Source: [Ruminococcus] torques ATCC 27756 (GTDB taxonomy: Bacteria > Bacillota > Clostridia > Lachnospirales > Lachnospiraceae). From it: DNA of 64,000 bases. A program made the position numbers and the translations under genes. Under the pieces are notes generated by a model. It saw only the letters and a list, made by a program, of their open reading frames with translations, was not told where the DNA came from and did no database searches. This document shows, in pieces, positions 1-7,748 of this stretch. Location of the stretch: the NCBI RefSeq assembly GCF_000153925.1, contig NZ_DS264376.1, forward strand, positions 49,539 through 113,538, in the 5' to 3' direction. Every line of letters starts with the position of its first letter. The first letter of the stretch is position 1.

Positions 1-194
1 TAAGTCAGGCAGTTATCATAGAGCAGAAAACGGACGATATGCGGGATAAGTATTTTAAAAAGCAGATGCAGCGTCTGAAAAAAGGAAAATGTAAGCCGCA
101 AAGCGGTATCGTCTTTTCTGAAATACTGACAGATTTTGAAAGAATGGGCGATCACGCATTGAATATCGCACAGCAGTACAGAGAAATGGAATAG
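1..194 (+). CDS. Na+/phosphate symporter family protein, C-terminal fragment (PhoU-like end)
   Basis: The window opens inside this gene; only the last 63 codons are present, read from base 3 to the TAG at 192-194. The peptide contains SEILTDFERMGDHALNIA, the conserved end of the PhoU-like helical domain that in Firmicutes is usually fused to the C-terminus of NptA/YjbB-type Na+/Pi cotransporters of the cytoplasmic membrane. A stand-alone PhoU is the alternative; the part needed to decide lies upstream of the window. A hairpin with a T-run starts 10 bases after the stop, so this is the last gene of its transcript. Confidence 0.8.
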   Translation, partial: SQAVIIEQKTDDMRDKYFKKQMQRLKKGKCKPQSGIVFSEILTDFERMGDHALNIAQQYREME

Positions 195-204
195 AATAGA
201 AGAG

Positions 205-238
205 AAGACATCTCACAGGAAGTGGGGTGTCTTTTTTA
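205..238 (+). terminator. Rho-independent terminator after the phosphate transporter gene
   Basis: Ten-pair stem (205-214 with 224-233, three G-U pairs) with a 9-base loop, followed by a run of six T. It ends the transcript of the partial upstream gene. Confidence 0.85.
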
Positions 239-277
239 TATGTGAAAATCATCTGTTATAAAAATGTCTCATATTTT

Positions 278-324
278 CAACCGATTTTCTTGATTCCGGC
301 AAAAACAGATTATATAATCGGTTG
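278..324 (+). promoter_or_regulatory. Promoter flanked by a 9-bp inverted repeat
   Basis: TTGATT (290-295), 17-base spacer, TATAAT (313-318): a near-consensus vegetative promoter facing the gene at 368. A perfect inverted repeat, CAACCGATT (278-286) and AATCGGTTG (316-324), brackets it; the right arm overlaps the -10 box. That placement suits an operator, though a chance repeat or a weak structure cannot be excluded. No regulator gene is adjacent. Confidence 0.7.
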
Positions 325-367
325 TAAAAGTGATACAAATATTGACGAAAAAGACAGGTGATGCAAA

Positions 368-790
368 GTGAAGCGAAAAAGAGATCAGAGAAGATGCAGG
401 GGTGCGGCAGGAAAAATTCCGGCGTTGATTTTTTGCGCGGCGGCAGTTTTGTGTATTGTGATATGGGTGATGCGTCACGCGCAGATGCAGGAGGGAAACG
501 AACCGGATGTTGTGGCGAGCCGATGTGAAAATAATGTGTATGATCTGACCGTTGCGGCGAATTGTGATGAAATCAAAGATGCAGAAGCATTTGCGGAAAA
601 AGTTGTTCAAAAATACGAAGAAAACTCATTTCGCACAACGAAGTTTTCGGTAGATTTAGGAGAAGATATTGATTTGGTTCGCTTTCATGTTTATTTAAGA
701 AGGGAAGAGATAGGGGAAAAAGAAGAATTGTTTCAGATTCGCTATCAAGACGGAGATATAATACTGGACGGAATCAACGGAAAGAGGTAA
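368..790 (+). CDS. Small membrane-anchored protein of unknown function
   Basis: I do not recognise this 140-residue protein. It has a basic N-terminus (KRKRDQRR), one hydrophobic segment at about residues 14-35, and a charged domain of about 100 residues that should sit outside the membrane. No lipobox follows the hydrophobic stretch, so a signal anchor is more likely than a lipoprotein. The start is GTG, eight bases after AGGTG; an ATG seven bases upstream is out of frame. It has its own strong promoter (290-318) and is followed after 105 bases by ppa. A role at the membrane is inferred only from topology. Confidence 0.65.
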   Translation: MKRKRDQRRCRGAAGKIPALIFCAAAVLCIVIWVMRHAQMQEGNEPDVVASRCENNVYDLTVAANCDEIKDAEAFAEKVVQKYEENSFRTTKFSVDLGEDIDLVRFHVYLRREEIGEKEELFQIRYQDGDIILDGINGKR

Positions 791-895
791 AATCATATTA
801 TGAATTTAAACAGGACGTTTCCGCAGAGCAAATAGCCGGACAGGATCTGTAAGAACACGGCGCGTCTGATATGCGGGAATAGTGAGGAGGTTAGT

Positions 896-1453
896 ATGGG
901 AAGTATATGGCATGATATCAGTGAGGAAAGGATTTTTCCGACAGATTTTATCTCGGTGATCGAGATTTCAAAAGGAAGCAAGAAAAAATACGAATTAGAT
1001 AAAGAAACAGGGTATATCATCCTTGACCGAATCTTGTATACGTCAACGCATTATCCGATGAATTACGGATTTATCCCGAGAACCCTCGGAGACGACGGCG
1101 ATCCGCTCGATGTGCTCGTGATGTGTTCAGAGCCGCTTGAGCCTTTGACTCTTGTAAGATGTTATCCGATCGGCGTTATGAAGATGACAGACGGAGGAGC
1201 GGGAGATGAGAAGATCATAGCGATTCCGTGGGCAGATCCTACATATGAGGCGTATACGGATATTTCCGAGCTTCCAAAACATATTTTTGAAGAGATCAAA
1301 CATTTCTTTACCGTATACAAAGATCTGGAAGGTAAGAGAACGGCGGTGGACGAGTTTGAAGGCGCGCTTGGCGCAGTAAAGATCATCGAAGAATGCATCG
1401 ACCGCTATAAAGAGAAATACGGTTCGGGCGAGTCTGATAAAACAACAGAATAA
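896..1453 (+). CDS. ppa: Inorganic pyrophosphatase, family I
   Basis: Hydrolyses pyrophosphate to two phosphates in the cytoplasm, pulling biosynthetic reactions forward; Mg-dependent. The 185-residue length fits soluble family I enzymes. Seen: KYE at residues 31-33, PMNYGFIP near 54-61, the metal-binding signature DGDPLDV at 67-73, and the later D/K-rich segment [12 protein letters not shown] that carries further metal ligands. A good GAGGAGG site lies nine bases before the ATG. Many Lachnospiraceae use membrane H+/Na+-pumping pyrophosphatases instead, so a soluble enzyme says PPi energy is not conserved by this protein. Confidence 0.95.
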   Translation: MGSIWHDISEERIFPTDFISVIEISKGSKKKYELDKETGYIILDRILYTSTHYPMNYGFIPRTLGDDGDPLDVLVMCSEPLEPLTLVRCYPIGVMKMTDGGAGDEKIIAIPWADPTYEAYTDISELPKHIFEEIKHFFTVYKDLEGKRTAVDEFEGALGAVKIIEECIDRYKEKYGSGESDKTTE

Positions 1454-1563
1454 TAAGAATAATAAGAAGAATAAAAAGATAGAGTAAGGCAGAACAATAA
1501 ACGTAGTATCAAAGCACAGAGGCGTACGAAATGTAGGCCGGCTGAAAGGAGCTGAAGGCGATT

Positions 1564-1887
1564 ATGGATAAACTCAGTGATAATTTGAAAAAGATCTTTC
1601 TGGCAGGGATCGGAGCAGTTGCCGTTACTGCCGAAAAGTCAAAAGATCTTCTTGATGAAATGGTAGAAAAGGGAGAACTGACAGTAGAGCAGGGAAAAGT
1701 GCTGAATGAAGAGTTAAAGCACAATGTGAAAAAGACAGTAAAAGAGAAGGTGAATGCGCTGAAACCGGCATCGGCAGAGGAACTTTCGGATCTTCTTGAT
1801 AAGATGACGCCGGAGCAGATTGCCGCTTTGAAAGAGCAGATCCTGAAAAAAGAAGAAGCGAGCGAAACTGCGCCGGATGAAGCATAA
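1564..1887 (+). CDS. Phasin-like helical protein
   Basis: A 107-residue, highly charged, almost entirely helical protein. The N-terminal half (residues 1-60) has the pattern of phasin/PHA-granule-associated proteins: LKKIFLAGIGAVAVTAEKSK followed by a long amphipathic helix; the C-terminus has a short helix-turn-helix like stretch (EELSDLLDKMTPEQIAAL). It ends two bases before the UbiB-type kinase gene, so the two are surely co-transcribed. No PHA synthase is visible, and polyester granules are not expected in such anaerobes; a scaffolding or membrane-surface role with the kinase is inference. The family assignment rests on composition and pattern. Confidence 0.65.
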   Translation: MDKLSDNLKKIFLAGIGAVAVTAEKSKDLLDEMVEKGELTVEQGKVLNEELKHNVKKTVKEKVNALKPASAEELSDLLDKMTPEQIAALKEQILKKEEASETAPDEA

Positions 1888-1889
1888 TT

Positions 1890-3473
1890 ATGAGCAGTAT
1901 AGAACCGATGGAATATAATTCAAGGCTGAAGGAAATTGTGGCTGTGCTCCGCAAACATAGTATTACAAAGGGAGTGACGCCTTTAAAGCTTCGGGAAATC
2001 ATAGAAGATCTCGGACCGACATTTATTAAACTCGGTCAGATCATGGCGATGCATTCTGATATTTTACCGAAGCGTTATTGCGATGAGCTGATGCAGCTTT
2101 GTTCAGATGTAAAACCGATGCCGTTTGAGGAAGTTTTATCGGTCATAGAAGAATCTTACGGGCGGTCGTGGAGAAGAGTTTTCTCCCATATAGATGAATC
2201 TTGTCAGGGGGCGGCGTCGATCGCGCAGGTGCATCGCGCCACGTTAAAAAGCGGAGAAGAAGTTGTCGTAAAAGTCCAGCGCAGGGGAATTTATGAAAAG
2301 ATGGCAAGGGATATCGAGCTTCTTCGCAAAGCGATCAAATTAATGCCGCCTGTCAGTTTGAAAAATATGGCTGATTTTGATCTCGTTTTAGACGAATTGT
2401 GGACTGTGACGAGAGACGAGATGAACTTTCTTACAGAAGCATCTAATATGGAAGAATTCGCAAGGAGAAACAAAGACGTTCATTTTGTCGGAACACCGAA
2501 ATTATATCAGCAGTATACGACTGTCCATGTACTTGTTATGGAATACATCGATGGATGTGCGGTAGACGATAAGGAGCGGCTGAAGGAAGAGGGATATGAC
2601 CTTAAGGAGATCGGCAGCAAACTTGTCGATAACTACATTAAACAGGTGATGGACGACGGATTTTTTCATGCAGATCCTCATTCGGGAAATGTAAAGATAC
2701 GAGACGGCAAGATCGTATGGATCGATATGGGAATGATGGGGCGGCTTACGGAGCGTGACAGAGAGATGCTTGGCAAGGCAATCGAAGGGATCGCTTTAAA
2801 CGATATCGGTTTGATCCGGCAGGCAGTGCTCGGTCTGGGAGAATTTAAAGAGCGTCCGGATCAGAGAAAATTATACGAAGGTATCGAAGGACTGATGTTG
2901 AAGTACGGTCATGAAGATATGGGCAAGATCAATGTCGGGGAAGTTACGGTTGATCTGATGGATGTGATGAAAGTCAATAAGATCAGAATGCCTCACGGGC
3001 TGACGCTTTTGGCGAGAGGCCTGACCCATATGGAAGGAGTTCTGGCAGCGATCGCGCCTGATATTAATATGGCGGAAATTGCCGCCGCCCGTATTTCGGG
3101 AGATTTTTTCCGTAATTTTGACTGGAAAAAAGAATTGAAAAGCAGCGGAAAAAGCGCAGTGAAATCGATGCGAAAGGCGTTGGATATCCCGTCGATGGTG
3201 TCTGATATGATGGCGGGATATTTAAAAGGACAGGCAAAGGTGAATCTTGATCTGCGGGCATCGGATGATCTTGCCTTTCTGCTGCGCAGACTTGTAAGAA
3301 ACATTGTTATGGGTTTGTGGGTCATGGCGCTTCTGATCAGTTCAAGTATTATCTGTACGACAGATATGAGTCCGAAAATACTCGGCATTCCGGCGCTTGG
3401 GGCGATCGGATATATTCTTGCGTTTTTGATCGTACTATACGTATTTATCAAACATATTTTTTCGAGAAAATAA
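1890..3473 (+). CDS. ABC1/AarF/UbiB family atypical kinase
   Basis: A 527-residue member of the UbiB (protein-kinase-like) family. Seen in order: the N-terminal KxGQ motif (KLGQ, 47-50) specific to the family, an Ala-rich nucleotide loop replacement GAASIAQVH (107-115), a lysine in VVVKVQ (about 128), the catalytic loop HADPHSGN (260-267), and the metal-binding DMG (279-281). Two hydrophobic segments close the protein (about 473-495 and 502-523), as in UbiB. Known UbiB proteins support quinone or isoprenoid lipid handling as ATPases; this anaerobe shows no ubiquinone genes here, so the substrate is unknown. Only two bases separate it from the phasin-like gene. Confidence 0.9.
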   Translation: MSSIEPMEYNSRLKEIVAVLRKHSITKGVTPLKLREIIEDLGPTFIKLGQIMAMHSDILPKRYCDELMQLCSDVKPMPFEEVLSVIEESYGRSWRRVFSHIDESCQGAASIAQVHRATLKSGEEVVVKVQRRGIYEKMARDIELLRKAIKLMPPVSLKNMADFDLVLDELWTVTRDEMNFLTEASNMEEFARRNKDVHFVGTPKLYQQYTTVHVLVMEYIDGCAVDDKERLKEEGYDLKEIGSKLVDNYIKQVMDDGFFHADPHSGNVKIRDGKIVWIDMGMMGRLTERDREMLGKAIEGIALNDIGLIRQAVLGLGEFKERPDQRKLYEGIEGLMLKYGHEDMGKINVGEVTVDLMDVMKVNKIRMPHGLTLLARGLTHMEGVLAAIAPDINMAEIAAARISGDFFRNFDWKKELKSSGKSAVKSMRKALDIPSMVSDMMAGYLKGQAKVNLDLRASDDLAFLLRRLVRNIVMGLWVMALLISSSIICTTDMSPKILGIPALGAIGYILAFLIVLYVFIKHIFSRK

Positions 3474-3489
3474 AATCAGGTACAAAGTA

Positions 3490-3888
3490 ATGGAAAAAAA
3501 CAGAAACGAAAACAACAGAAAAAATCCTCTGAATAAAAGTTTTGGGTATGCTTTTGAAGGAATCCGGACCGGAATCCGTAAAGAAAGAAATATGAAGATC
3601 CACTGTCTGGCAGTGATTGCGGTAACCGTTGCCGGAACTTTTCTTCATATTAAACCTGTCGAGTGGTGCATCTGTTTGCTGTTGTTTGGTCTGATCCTGT
3701 CGCTGGAGCTTGTGAATACGGCGTTGGAAGCGGTGGTAGATCTTGTGACTAAGGAGAAAAAACCATTGGCGAAGATCGCGAAAGATACAGCGGCAGGGGC
3801 GGTTCTTGTATCGGCGATCGCCGCAGCGATCATCGGATGCATTATTTTTGTTCCATATTTGTTAGAATTGATAAAATCAAAGAGATAG
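3490..3888 (+). CDS. Diacylglycerol/undecaprenol kinase, DgkA family
   Basis: Small integral membrane kinase (132 residues) that phosphorylates undecaprenol (Gram-positive members) or diacylglycerol using ATP, returning the cell-wall lipid carrier to its phosphate form. Seen: the RKERNMKIH stretch (30-38) with an acidic metal ligand, three hydrophobic segments (about 37-54, 57-76 and 97-124), and the family signature ELVNTALE (73-80). The gene starts 16 bases after the UbiB-like gene, in the same operon. The Gram-positive context favours undecaprenol as substrate. Confidence 0.92.
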   Translation: MEKNRNENNRKNPLNKSFGYAFEGIRTGIRKERNMKIHCLAVIAVTVAGTFLHIKPVEWCICLLLFGLILSLELVNTALEAVVDLVTKEKKPLAKIAKDTAAGAVLVSAIAAAIIGCIIFVPYLLELIKSKR

Positions 3889-3965
3889 TGTATTATTATT
3901 GACAGACACTCAAAATGCATCAGGACAGACAAAGGTGAGAGAAGACAGGAAAGGAAAAGCTGAAA

Positions 3966-4724
3966 ATGAGCGAGAAAGAAACAAAAGTGACAAAACAGGA
4001 GACATTGGCGGCTCTGCGCAATCCGGGTGAATTATATGTTATTATGTCGGCAGCGACAAAGATGCCGTTTGTAAAATGTGACGAGGAGACATTTGACGAT
4101 GAGATCTTCCTTTATTATCAGATGGAAGATGCAAAAGACAAGGCGCGTAAGCTTCTTGATGAAAAATATGTAAGCGCTGTGGCAAAGCTTGCGAAAGAGC
4201 AGCTGCTTCCTTTTTTCACAAGTCTTTATATAATGGGAGTAAACGCACTGGCGGTCAACAGCGGAACAGATATGGAAATTACAGTTCAGCTTTCAGATCT
4301 GGTAACGAGAAATATACCGAAGGAACTTCCGGAAGGAAAGCAGATCGTGGAAAACCCGGCGCTCCATCTGACGGCGGCTTATTTTATGCAGGAACTTAGA
4401 AAACAGGAGCAGCCGCAGATGACGGAAGAATTAAAAGAACTTCAGGAAGAACTTTTGGCTCATTACGGAAAGGGAACGTTTTTGATTCCTGTTGAAGAGA
4501 ACGGTCAGATTCCGATACTGAAGCAAAAAGACGGTTCGCTGTATCAGCCTGTTTTTACGGATGTGCTGGAATTTCAGAAGTTCACGAAAGGAAGACCGGT
4601 CAGATCGGCAGTTGTTCCGGGGGAAAAGATCGCAGAATTGCTGATGGAAGATGTAAAAGGCGTTGTGCTGAATCCTCTCGGAGTGAATGTGCAGCTTCAG
4701 GTGGCACGAAGAAAGAGAGAGTAA
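3966..4724 (+). CDS. SseB family protein
   Basis: A 252-residue soluble protein. The C-terminal part (about 140-225: GTFLIPV, LYQPVFTDVLEFQKF, RSAVVPGEKIAELL, KGVVLNPLG) has the SseB N-terminal-domain pattern, a fold found in many actinobacterial and firmicute proteins of unknown biochemical function; E. coli SseB affects serine sensitivity. The N-terminal half (FLYYQMEDAKDKARKLL) looks like a second, diverged copy of the same fold, which is inference. The stop TAA is immediately followed by the ATG of the acetyltransferase, showing tight coupling. Confidence 0.7.
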   Translation: MSEKETKVTKQETLAALRNPGELYVIMSAATKMPFVKCDEETFDDEIFLYYQMEDAKDKARKLLDEKYVSAVAKLAKEQLLPFFTSLYIMGVNALAVNSGTDMEITVQLSDLVTRNIPKELPEGKQIVENPALHLTAAYFMQELRKQEQPQMTEELKELQEELLAHYGKGTFLIPVEENGQIPILKQKDGSLYQPVFTDVLEFQKFTKGRPVRSAVVPGEKIAELLMEDVKGVVLNPLGVNVQLQVARRKRE

Positions 4725-5147
4725 ATGGAAGAATTAGTAGTGTATTTGAGAAAAGAATATTTCAGGGCAGTCGATCTTACAGATAAGAGCGGACATATAT
4801 TGGAGTTTAAATATATGCCGAAAACGGTCGACGTGTACGAGAAAGGATTGTCCGTATTTCATATGGAATACGTGATGGAAAACAGGACGAAAGTAAGAGT
4901 CATTGAATTTTACCTGACAGATTTCGGACTGCGTGGGAAAGGCTATGGAACGGCATGTATGAATGAGATCGTGACAGAGCTTGGCAAAAAAGGGATTACT
5001 TTAATCTATGCTCCGACAGGTTATGATCTTGCTCCGCTTGGTTATACAGGTCCGGCGCAGTACAAGGAACTGATGGCGGGATTTTATGAGAAAACAGGAT
5101 TTACGACAAGCGGAGACGGAGATCTGATGATGAAGATCCTTGACTGA
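4725..5147 (+). CDS. GNAT-like N-acetyltransferase
   Basis: A 140-residue protein whose centre has the GNAT acetyl-CoA binding pattern: beta strand RVIEFYLTDFGLRGKGYGTA (the R/Q-x-x-G-x-G/A loop is RGKGYG) followed by an amphipathic helix, and a C-terminal GFYEKTGF that matches the common YEKxGF motif. Substrate unknown. It begins on the base after the SseB stop codon, and a two-component system follows 27 bases later. A non-catalytic GNAT is possible because the N-terminal part is short. Confidence 0.75.
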   Translation: MEELVVYLRKEYFRAVDLTDKSGHILEFKYMPKTVDVYEKGLSVFHMEYVMENRTKVRVIEFYLTDFGLRGKGYGTACMNEIVTELGKKGITLIYAPTGYDLAPLGYTGPAQYKELMAGFYEKTGFTTSGDGDLMMKILD

Positions 5148-5174
5148 AAAAAGACGAATAAAGGGAGCGGCGGC

Positions 5175-5867
5175 ATGTATAAAATACTGATTATTGAAGA
5201 CGATTTGACAATGGCGCAGGCAATCCAAAAAGAGATGAAGATGTGGGGAAACGACGCGCAGTACGTTCAGGATTTTAAAAACGTACTTGAAACTTTTGCG
5301 GAATTTGACCCGCATCTTGTTCTTATGGACATTACTCTGCCATTTTACAACGGGTACCACTGGTGCAGCGAGATTAGGAAAATATCGAACGTACCGGTAA
5401 TTTTTATTTCTTCGGCGGCTGATAATATGAACATTATCATGGCTGTGAATATGGGAGGAGATGATTTTGTTCCGAAGCCGTTCGATCTCAGTGTGCTGAC
5501 GGCGAAGGTCCAGGCGGTACTTCGCAGAACATACGACCTGTCCGGAAAAGTACCGGTTCTTGAGCATCAGGGAGCAATACTGAACTTGAATGACGCGTCG
5601 CTTACTTATAATGGGGAGAAGATCGATCTTACGAAAAATGAATTTCGTATTCTTCAGACACTGATGGAAAATAAAGGCCGTCTCGTAAGCAGAGATACTT
5701 TGATGACCCGGCTGTGGGAGACGGATAATTATATTGAAGAAAATACGTTGACGGTCAATATCGCCAGACTGCGCAGAAAACTGGACAAAGCGGGACTTAC
5801 GGATTTTATTTCCACAAAAGTCGGAGAAGGTTATATTATCAGACAGGAACGGCAGGTGAGCGAATGA
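5175..5867 (+). CDS. OmpR-type response regulator of a Bce-like module
   Basis: Transcription factor of 230 residues. Receiver domain 1-120 with acidic pocket ED (8-10), phospho-acceptor D52 (VLMDITLP), and KPF (K about 101); winged-helix DNA-binding domain 130-228 (LTKNEFRIL, VSRDTLMTRLW, VNIARLRRKL). The stop overlaps the kinase start (ATGA at 5864-5867). Together with the following short-loop kinase and ABC transporter this is the BceRS-BceAB arrangement, in which the regulator induces the transporter when peptide antibiotics are present. The target promoter is probably the one at 6922-6948. Confidence 0.93.
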   Translation: MYKILIIEDDLTMAQAIQKEMKMWGNDAQYVQDFKNVLETFAEFDPHLVLMDITLPFYNGYHWCSEIRKISNVPVIFISSAADNMNIIMAVNMGGDDFVPKPFDLSVLTAKVQAVLRRTYDLSGKVPVLEHQGAILNLNDASLTYNGEKIDLTKNEFRILQTLMENKGRLVSRDTLMTRLWETDNYIEENTLTVNIARLRRKLDKAGLTDFISTKVGEGYIIRQERQVSE

Positions 5868-6856
5868 AACGATTTTTAGGCTATCTGTATGACTGCCGTT
5901 ATATGTGGATTTGGTTTATTTTGAGCGGGGGCGCTTTCGTACTCTGTTTTGCGTTGTACGAAGTGGAGCTTAAAGCGGCGGTATATCCCGTGCTTTTAAG
6001 CGCGGTGTTTGGGATTCTGTTTTTCGTTTTAGGGTATCTGAGACGGGAGAAAAAGTACAAACGTCTTTTTCAGATCAGTGAGACCGGCGGTATCGTATCG
6101 GAAAGTCTGCCAAAACCGGACTGTATGACGGAAAGAGAATATCAGAAGATATTGCTTAGATCCGAAGAAGAGTACAGAAAGCAGAGGGAAGAATGGCAGG
6201 CAGCCAGAAAAGATATGAATGATTATTATGCGACATGGGTACATCAGATCAAAGCTCCGATCGCAGTGATGCGGGTTTTGCTTCAACAGGAAGATACTCC
6301 GATCAACAGAGAGCTTACAGGAGAATTGTTCCGGGTAGAACAGTATGTGGAAATGGCGCTTTGTTACGTGCGTTTAGGAGAAGGTGCGTCCGATCTTGTG
6401 ATCAAAGAATATCCTCTGGATGATATGATCCGAAAAGCGATCCGAAAGTATGCGGGACAGTTGATCAGAAGGAAACTTAGGGTCATATACGAAGGAACGG
6501 ATATCTGCGTTCTCACAGATGAAAAATGGCTTGTGTTTATTATTGAGCAGCTTTTGTCGAACGCAGTAAAATATACGGTAAGCGGAAATGTGACGATCAC
6601 GGTAGACAGAGAGAAAAAGCAGCTTAGTATCAGCGATACGGGAATCGGTATTTCACCTGAAGATCTTCCCCGTATTTTTGAAAAAGGTTATACCGGATAT
6701 AACGGAAGGCTGGATAAAAAATCTACAGGAATAGGACTTTACCTTTGCCGGACGGCGGCGGATAAGCTGGGACATAAGCTGACGGCGCAGTCAACTGTAG
6801 GAAAGGGAAGCAGCTTTACGATCGATCTGTCGTCCTATCCGTTAGAAGTTGAATAA
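5864..6856 (+). CDS. Intramembrane-sensing histidine kinase (BceS-like)
   Basis: 330 residues. Two membrane segments (about 13-33 and 38-58) are separated by only a few residues, so there is almost no extracellular sensor, the hallmark of kinases that sense through a partner ABC permease. The H-box ATWVHQIKAP places the phosphorylated histidine at 127; the ATPase domain shows N-box EQLLSNAVKYT, G1 DTGIGI and G2 GIGLYL. The start overlaps the regulator stop by four bases. The kinase is expected to be activated by flux through the BceAB-like transporter just downstream. Confidence 0.93.
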   Translation: MKRFLGYLYDCRYMWIWFILSGGAFVLCFALYEVELKAAVYPVLLSAVFGILFFVLGYLRREKKYKRLFQISETGGIVSESLPKPDCMTEREYQKILLRSEEEYRKQREEWQAARKDMNDYYATWVHQIKAPIAVMRVLLQQEDTPINRELTGELFRVEQYVEMALCYVRLGEGASDLVIKEYPLDDMIRKAIRKYAGQLIRRKLRVIYEGTDICVLTDEKWLVFIIEQLLSNAVKYTVSGNVTITVDREKKQLSISDTGIGISPEDLPRIFEKGYTGYNGRLDKKSTGIGLYLCRTAADKLGHKLTAQSTVGKGSSFTIDLSSYPLEVE

Positions 6857-6897
6857 AGGCTGCATGGAAATGCCTTACAAATTTGTCACATAGGCGG

Positions 6898-6940
6898 GCC
6901 GGAATGTCACCAAATTCGATGTTGGCATTCCGGCTCTTTT
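6898..6940 (+). terminator. Terminator-like hairpin between kinase and transporter genes
   Basis: GCCGGAATG (6898-6906) pairs perfectly with CATTCCGGC (6926-6934), then TCTTTTG. It would stop readthrough from the regulator/kinase pair. The 3' arm also supplies the -35 region of the next promoter, so the two signals are nested. Confidence 0.65.
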
Positions 6941-6948
6941 GTTATACT
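6922..6948 (+). promoter_or_regulatory. Probable promoter of the BceAB-like transporter
   Basis: TTGGCA (6922-6927), 15-base spacer, TATACT (6943-6948), about 35 bases before the ATPase start. The short spacer suggests a promoter that needs activation, fitting control by the neighbouring response regulator. The hairpin arm 6926-6934 lies inside it. Confidence 0.55.
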
Positions 6949-6983
6949 TTCACTATCAAGTAAAAAAGAGGAGGATGTATGAA

Positions 6984-7748
6984 ATGGCAGTTTTAGATGT
7001 CAAAAATTTGAAGAAAATATACAGACCGCGTTTCGGCGGCAATCAGGTGCAGGCATTATCCTGTGTAAACTTTTCTGTGGAAGAAGGAGAATATGTGGCG
7101 ATCATGGGAGAGAGCGGCTCAGGTAAGACGACGCTTCTTAATATTATGGCGGCTTTGGATAAACCGACGGAAGGAACAGTCCTTCTTGACGGCAAACCGT
7201 TGTCTTCTATAAAAGACAAAGATATCGCACAGTTTCGGCGCGACAATCTTGGATTTGTTTTTCAGGAATTTAACTTGTTGGATACGTTTAATGTGAAGGA
7301 CAATATCTTGCTCCCTCTTGTGTTGAAAGGTGAAAATTGTAAGCATATGGATTCAAAGCTGCAGCCGATTGCAAAGGAACTTGGTATTTCGGCGCTTCTT
7401 GAAAAATATCCGTATGAAATTTCCGGAGGTCAGAAACAAAGAGCCGCTGTTGCAAGGGCGCTGATCACAGAACCGCGGCTGATCCTGGCAGATGAGCCGA
7501 CAGGAGCGCTTGATTCTCGTTCAACAGACGAACTGCTCGGATTGTTTGCGCGGATCAACGCAGGAGGTCAGACGATCCTTATGGTAACTCATTCAGTGAA
7601 AGCGGCGAGCAAAGCCGGACGCGTTTTGTTTATCCGTGACGGAGAAGTGTTCCATCAGGTATACAGAGGTCAGATGACGGACGAACAACTTTATCAGAAG
7701 ATTTCGGATACGCTGACGATGCTTGCGACAGGTGGTGACAGACGATGA
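6984..7748 (+). CDS. ABC transporter ATPase, BceA-like
   Basis: ATPase of an antimicrobial-peptide sensing and detoxification transporter (254 residues). Walker A GESGSGKT (42-49), Q-loop VFQEFN, signature SGGQKQR, Walker B LILADEPTGALD, H-loop VTHS; this is the MacB/LolD/BceA class. The ATG at 6984 is chosen because it lies nine bases after AGAGGAGG; upstream in-frame ATGs at 6975 and 6939 are respectively too close to that site and inside the promoter. The permease gene starts four bases before its stop (ATGA). Known relatives remove lipid-II-cycle-binding peptides such as bacitracin; the actual ligand is not visible here. Confidence 0.95.
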   Translation: MAVLDVKNLKKIYRPRFGGNQVQALSCVNFSVEEGEYVAIMGESGSGKTTLLNIMAALDKPTEGTVLLDGKPLSSIKDKDIAQFRRDNLGFVFQEFNLLDTFNVKDNILLPLVLKGENCKHMDSKLQPIAKELGISALLEKYPYEISGGQKQRAAVARALITEPRLILADEPTGALDSRSTDELLGLFARINAGGQTILMVTHSVKAASKAGRVLFIRDGEVFHQVYRGQMTDEQLYQKISDTLTMLATGGDRR

